Below, piece by piece: positions 6,836 through 9,398 of a DNA stretch of 9,398 bases (position 1 is the first letter of the stretch; each line of letters starts with the position of its first letter). The notes under the pieces were generated by a model that saw only the letters and a list, made by a program, of their open reading frames with translations, did no database searches and had not been told where the DNA came from. The position numbers and the translations under genes were made by a program. The stretch is taken from contig JAGRHX010000869.1 of NCBI GenBank assembly GCA_020444775.1, positions 1 through 9,398 of the forward strand, given 5' to 3'. The stretch comes from Gammaproteobacteria bacterium. GTDB taxonomy: Bacteria; Pseudomonadota; Gammaproteobacteria; HK1.

Positions 6836-6869
6836 GCTGATATCTGGATGCCTGGCCCGTGGGCGTTTG

Positions 6870-6890
6870 ATGCATGGGGTGCATTATGCA
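6870..6890. repeat. Short overlapping palindromes at the MFS stop codon
   Basis: ATGCA (6870-6874) and TGCAT (6880-6884) form a 5-bp inverted repeat around TGGGG. TGCAT (6880-6884) pairs again with ATGCA (6886-6890) around one central base. The TAA stop of the MFS gene lies inside. They sit 46 bases or more upstream of the GST start and could be a small operator or an RNA fold between the two genes. Such short arms can arise by chance. Confidence 0.3.
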
Positions 6891-8509
6891 GCATTGCTCG
6901 AACCGCGCGGCGGCACGTAGCCGCGGGCCGGCCACGCCACCAGCATGATCAGCGGGTAGACCAGGATCGAGGCCCACAGGAACAACGCATAAGCGTTGAC
7001 GAAGCCGATGGTCAGGGACTGTCGGCCGACCTCACCGGCCATCGACATCAAACCGCGCAGACTGTCCAGGCTCCACACGCCGTTGACCCAATCGAAGCGC
7101 AGCGGCTCATGGAACGGATTGATCCACCTTACCAGCTCGCTGTAGCTGATCTTCTGGGTGTGGAACACGACCACGAAGCTTGCCGAGATGAAATAGCTCG
7201 AGCCCAGGCTGCGCACGAAATGGAACAGGCTCGCCCCTTCGGCGGTGCGACGCGGATCGAAGTTGGAGAAGATCACCAAGGTGATCGGTGTCCACAGGCA
7301 GCCGACACCGAAGCCCTGGATGATGCTGGTCCAGGCGACGTCGAACAGCGTCACGTTGACCTCGTAGTGGGCCATCTGCAGCCCGGCCACGGTCTGTGCG
7401 CCAAAGCCGATCCACAAAAGGCTGCGTGGGCTCCAGCGATTGGCCGCGTACATCATCATGATCTGCGCGACCATGGTGCCGAGGCCACGTGCGGCGATCA
7501 GGGTGCCGACGGTGAACTCGGGGATGTCGCGCAGCTGCTGGAGCATGGCTGGCATCAGCACCATTGGTGTGACGAACAGCATGCCGAAGATCACCGCGAT
7601 GCCCATGCCCAGGGCGAAATTGCGCTCGGTGAACAGCTTGGGGTCCAGGAACGGACGGTCGGTGGTGAAGCTGTGGACCAGGAACACCCAACCGGCGAGG
7701 ACCGCGAGCGACAGCTCGATGATGATCTCGGGCGAGCTGAACCACTCGGCGCGCTCGCCGCGATCGAGCATCAGCTGGATGCAGCCCACCGCGATCGACA
7801 GGCTCAGAAAGCCGGTCCAGTCCAGCCGTGCCTTCGGATCCTTTGGCTTCTCCGGCTCCAGGAACAAGAACAGGCCGGCCAGCGCCAGACCCGCCATGGG
7901 GATCAGGATGAAGAACACCCAACGCCAGGAGATGGCCTCGCTGATCCAGCCACCCAGCAGCGGCGCGATGGTCGGACCGAGCACCACGCCGAAGCCGTAC
8001 ACCGCGATCGCAGGGCCGCGCTTCTCACCCGGAAACCTGTCGATCACCACCGACTGCGAGATCGGGGTCAGCGGTGAGCCGCAGGATGATTGCACGACAC
8101 GCCAGAAGACCAGCTCGGTGAGCGAGTTGGACAGCCCGCACATCAAGGTGGCGAAGGCGAAGCCGGAGACCCCGACCAGCATCACCCGGCGCCGGCCGAA
8201 GCGCGCCGACAGCCAGCCGGAGAGTGGGATGGTGACTGCAGTGGCGATAAGGTTGGAGGTCACCACCCAGCCGATCTGATCGGGGCTTGCCGACATCGAG
8301 CCCTGGATCTGCGGCAGGGAGACGTTGGCAATCGTTATCGTGGTGGCGTACAGGGTCGTCACCAGTGTGCAGGTGATCAGGACCCACATGACGTTCGGCG
8401 CCCCGGCAACGTTGGCGGTGCGCCGACGCGCGCGGGCGCCGTGCGGTGGTCGGGAAGGGCGATCATCAGACGCGCGAGTATACGGGCTATCCAGGTGAAG
8501 TTGCTGCAA
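6884..8509 (-). CDS. DHA2-family (EmrB/QacA-type) 14-helix MFS drug exporter
   Basis: An inner-membrane proton-driven efflux transporter, 541 residues from a TTG start. Hydrophobic segments fit about 14 helices. Family motifs seen: [11 protein letters not shown] at 60-70 (end of helix 1), motif [14 protein letters not shown] at 98-110, and the antiporter motif [16 protein letters not shown] at 174-188. A longer polar stretch at about residues 465-490 ([20 protein letters not shown]) precedes the last helix and matches the late periplasmic loop of EmrB-like proteins. The start is uncertain. TTG at 8509 gives an arginine-rich cytoplasmic tail (GARARRR) but has no clear ribosome-binding site; ATG at 8389 would begin right at helix 1. 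No EmrA-like adaptor is visible. A GST-like gene follows after 59 bases, so export of toxic or conjugated compounds is a reasonable inference. Confidence 0.92.
   Translation of the reverse strand: MQQLHLDSPYTRASDDRPSRPPHGARARRRTANVAGAPNVMWVLITCTLVTTLYATTITIANVSLPQIQGSMSASPDQIGWVVTSNLIATAVTIPLSGWLSARFGRRRVMLVGVSGFAFATLMCGLSNSLTELVFWRVVQSSCGSPLTPISQSVVIDRFPGEKRGPAIAVYGFGVVLGPTIAPLLGGWISEAISWRWVFFILIPMAGLALAGLFLFLEPEKPKDPKARLDWTGFLSLSIAVGCIQLMLDRGERAEWFSSPEIIIELSLAVLAGWVFLVHSFTTDRPFLDPKLFTERNFALGMGIAVIFGMLFVTPMVLMPAMLQQLRDIPEFTVGTLIAARGLGTMVAQIMMMYAANRWSPRSLLWIGFGAQTVAGLQMAHYEVNVTLFDVAWTSIIQGFGVGCLWTPITLVIFSNFDPRRTAEGASLFHFVRSLGSSYFISASFVVVFHTQKISYSELVRWINPFHEPLRFDWVNGVWSLDSLRGLMSMAGEVGRQSLTIGFVNAYALFLWASILVYPLIMLVAWPARGYVPPRGSSNAA
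8477..8482 (-). promoter_or_regulatory. Possible -10 element (TATACT) for the MFS gene
   Basis: On the minus strand TATACT matches the sigma70 -10 consensus at five of six bases. No good -35 lies at 16-18 bp spacing. If it is used, transcription would begin inside the TTG-initiated frame and the ATG at 8389 would be the real start. Weak evidence. Confidence 0.25.
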
Positions 8510-8618
8510 CTGCGGTGCGCCCGGGTGGAAGTCCGTGGCGCCAGGCGCAAGAATGCGCGCAGCGGGCGTCCGGCTCCGGAGCGGCGCCCTACCTCAATAC
8601 CAGCATGGACCCTCACGC

Positions 8619-9230
8619 ATGAGCTTTCCCAAACCCTTCTACCGCTGGCGACCCCATCCCTGGCACGGCCTGGAGCTCGGGCCCGAGCCGCCACGGCTGC
8701 TCCACGCCTACATCGAGATAACCCCGTTCGACCTGGTCAAGTACGAGGTGGACAAGGAGACCGGTTATCTGCGCGTGGACCGGCCGCAGCGCTCGTCCTC
8801 GGTGCCGCCGGCCCTGTACGGCTTCGTGCCCCGTACCTATTGCGGGCCGCGTGTGGGTGAGCTGATGCCCGGGGCGACTCGTGGTGACAAGGATCCCCTG
8901 GACATCTGCGTGTTCGCCGAACGGCCGATCAATCGCGCCGAGGTCATCCTCAACGCCCGGGTGGTCGGCGGGCTGCCGATGCTCGACGAGGGCGAGGCGG
9001 ACGACAAGATCATCGCGGTGCTCGCCAACGACAATGTCTGGTCACAGATCGAATCGGTCGAGGATTTTCCCAAGGTGCTGGTGGAGCGGCTGCGTCACTA
9101 CTTCATGACCTACAAGCTGATCCCCGGTGAGGCACCGCATGCGGTGATTGGCGAGCCCTATGGCCGCGAACACGCCGAGCAGGTGGTGCGAGCAGCGGTC
9201 GAGGACTATATCGACGAGTTCGGCGGCTGA
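8619..9230 (+). CDS. ppa: Family I inorganic pyrophosphatase
   Basis: Cytoplasmic Mg2+-dependent enzyme hydrolysing pyrophosphate to two phosphates, which pulls adenylation and polymerisation reactions forward; 203 residues. The signature [10 protein letters not shown] at 89-98 gives metal ligands D90, D92 and D95. Other active-site residues match the E. coli enzyme: E33 (YIEI), K41 and E43 (KYEVD), R55 (VDRP), Y67 (ALYGF), D123-E124-x3-D128-x-K130 (LDEGEADDK) and K166 (TYKL). About 13 residues ([13 protein letters not shown]) are inserted before the signature relative to the short E. coli form. The ATG at 8619 is chosen because the recognisable N-terminal segment ([12 protein letters not shown]) starts here; the frame is open further upstream without homology. 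The ribosome-binding site is weak. It is divergent from the MFS gene and convergent with corA, and probably a housekeeping gene. Confidence 0.94.
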   Translation: MSFPKPFYRWRPHPWHGLELGPEPPRLLHAYIEITPFDLVKYEVDKETGYLRVDRPQRSSSVPPALYGFVPRTYCGPRVGELMPGATRGDKDPLDICVFAERPINRAEVILNARVVGGLPMLDEGEADDKIIAVLANDNVWSQIESVEDFPKVLVERLRHYFMTYKLIPGEAPHAVIGEPYGREHAEQVVRAAVEDYIDEFGG

Positions 9231-9246
9231 GCGTCGCCCATCCCGG

Positions 9247-9291
9247 CAGAGCCAGCCCTGTCAGAGCCAGCCCGGTCAGAACCAGCCCTTG
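9247..9291. repeat. Three tandem copies of a 15-bp unit at the 3' end of corA
   Basis: CAGAGCCAGCCCTGT (9247-9261), CAGAGCCAGCCCGGT (9262-9276) and CAGAACCAGCCCTTG (9277-9291) follow one another without gaps. The third unit encodes, on the minus strand, the last residues of CorA and most of its stop codon. The other two look like copies of that gene end extending into the gap towards ppa. Probable slippage duplication. Confidence 0.75.
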
Positions 9292-9398
9292 CGCCAGAAG
9301 ACCACGAGCTGGGCGGCGACGATGCTCACCATCAGACCGAGCAGGACATAGTAGCCATGCGCCACGTGCAGCTCGGGCATGTGCTCGAAGTTCATGCC
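9276..9398 (-). CDS. corA: CorA magnesium transporter, C-terminal fragment (gene runs off window)
   Basis: The last 40 codons of a CorA-type Mg2+/Co2+ channel, encoded leftward and ending with TGA at 9278-9276. The visible residues begin with the selectivity-filter signature GMN, followed by FEHMPELHVAHGYY. A final transmembrane helix (VLLGLMVSIVAAQLVVFW) and the basic terminus RKGWF come next, exactly the layout of the CorA pore end (GMN, short loop, TM2, basic tail). The start and the cytoplasmic domain lie beyond the window. The gene converges with ppa, leaving 45 bases between the stops. I see no clear terminator hairpin there, only the tandem repeat. Confidence 0.88.
   Translation of the reverse strand, partial: GMNFEHMPELHVAHGYYVLLGLMVSIVAAQLVVFWRKGWF

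Noticed and set aside
6788..8077. Plus-strand open frame opposite the MFS exporter
   Set aside because: The translation is charged and low in hydrophobic residues, typical of the reverse of a membrane-protein gene, with no domain.
8619..9230. Pyrophosphatase as a functional partner of the ligase homologue
   Set aside because: It is about 2.5 kb away beyond two leftward genes, looks housekeeping, and the ligase may not release pyrophosphate at all.

Overview
The window is GC-rich, gene-dense bacterial DNA, most likely from a proteobacterium (perhaps a gammaproteobacterium, judged only from the look of the proteins). It carries eight complete protein genes and two that run off the ends. I see no tRNA, rRNA, CRISPR array, transposase or integrase.

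Left block (1-6148): a divergent catabolic-looking cluster. Leftward run the large and small subunits of a two-subunit aconitase X (AcnX) hydro-lyase (1189-2436 and 762-1187), followed on the same strand by a WYL-domain transcriptional regulator cut by the window edge (1-651). Rightward run a zinc-dependent alcohol dehydrogenase (2594-3691), a phytanoyl-CoA-dioxygenase-type Fe(II)/2-oxoglutarate oxygenase (3713-4624) and an acyl-CoA-synthetase homologue (4652-6148), closely spaced like an operon. The 157-bp divergent gap holds a perfect 15-bp inverted repeat (2466-2507), a strong operator candidate that could control both arms. A GC-rich hairpin (6158-6192) closes the block.

The chemistry suggests a small-molecule pathway of hydroxylation (dioxygenase), alcohol oxidation (dehydrogenase), dehydration (AcnX) and perhaps CoA or adenylate chemistry (ligase homologue). 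The substrate cannot be read from the sequence. Two features make it unusual. Both AcnX subunits carry non-canonical active-site segments. The ligase homologue has lost both the glycine/serine-rich P-loop and the A10 lysine that normally drive adenylation. This cluster is the best candidate for an undescribed system here.

Right block (6222-9398): a leftward pair made of a 14-helix DHA2-type MFS exporter and a glutathione S-transferase-like protein, which may form a detoxification module. Next come a rightward family I inorganic pyrophosphatase and the C-terminal 40 residues of a leftward CorA Mg2+ channel with its GMN motif. The end of corA lies in a small 15-bp tandem repeat. The last two genes look like housekeeping flanks.
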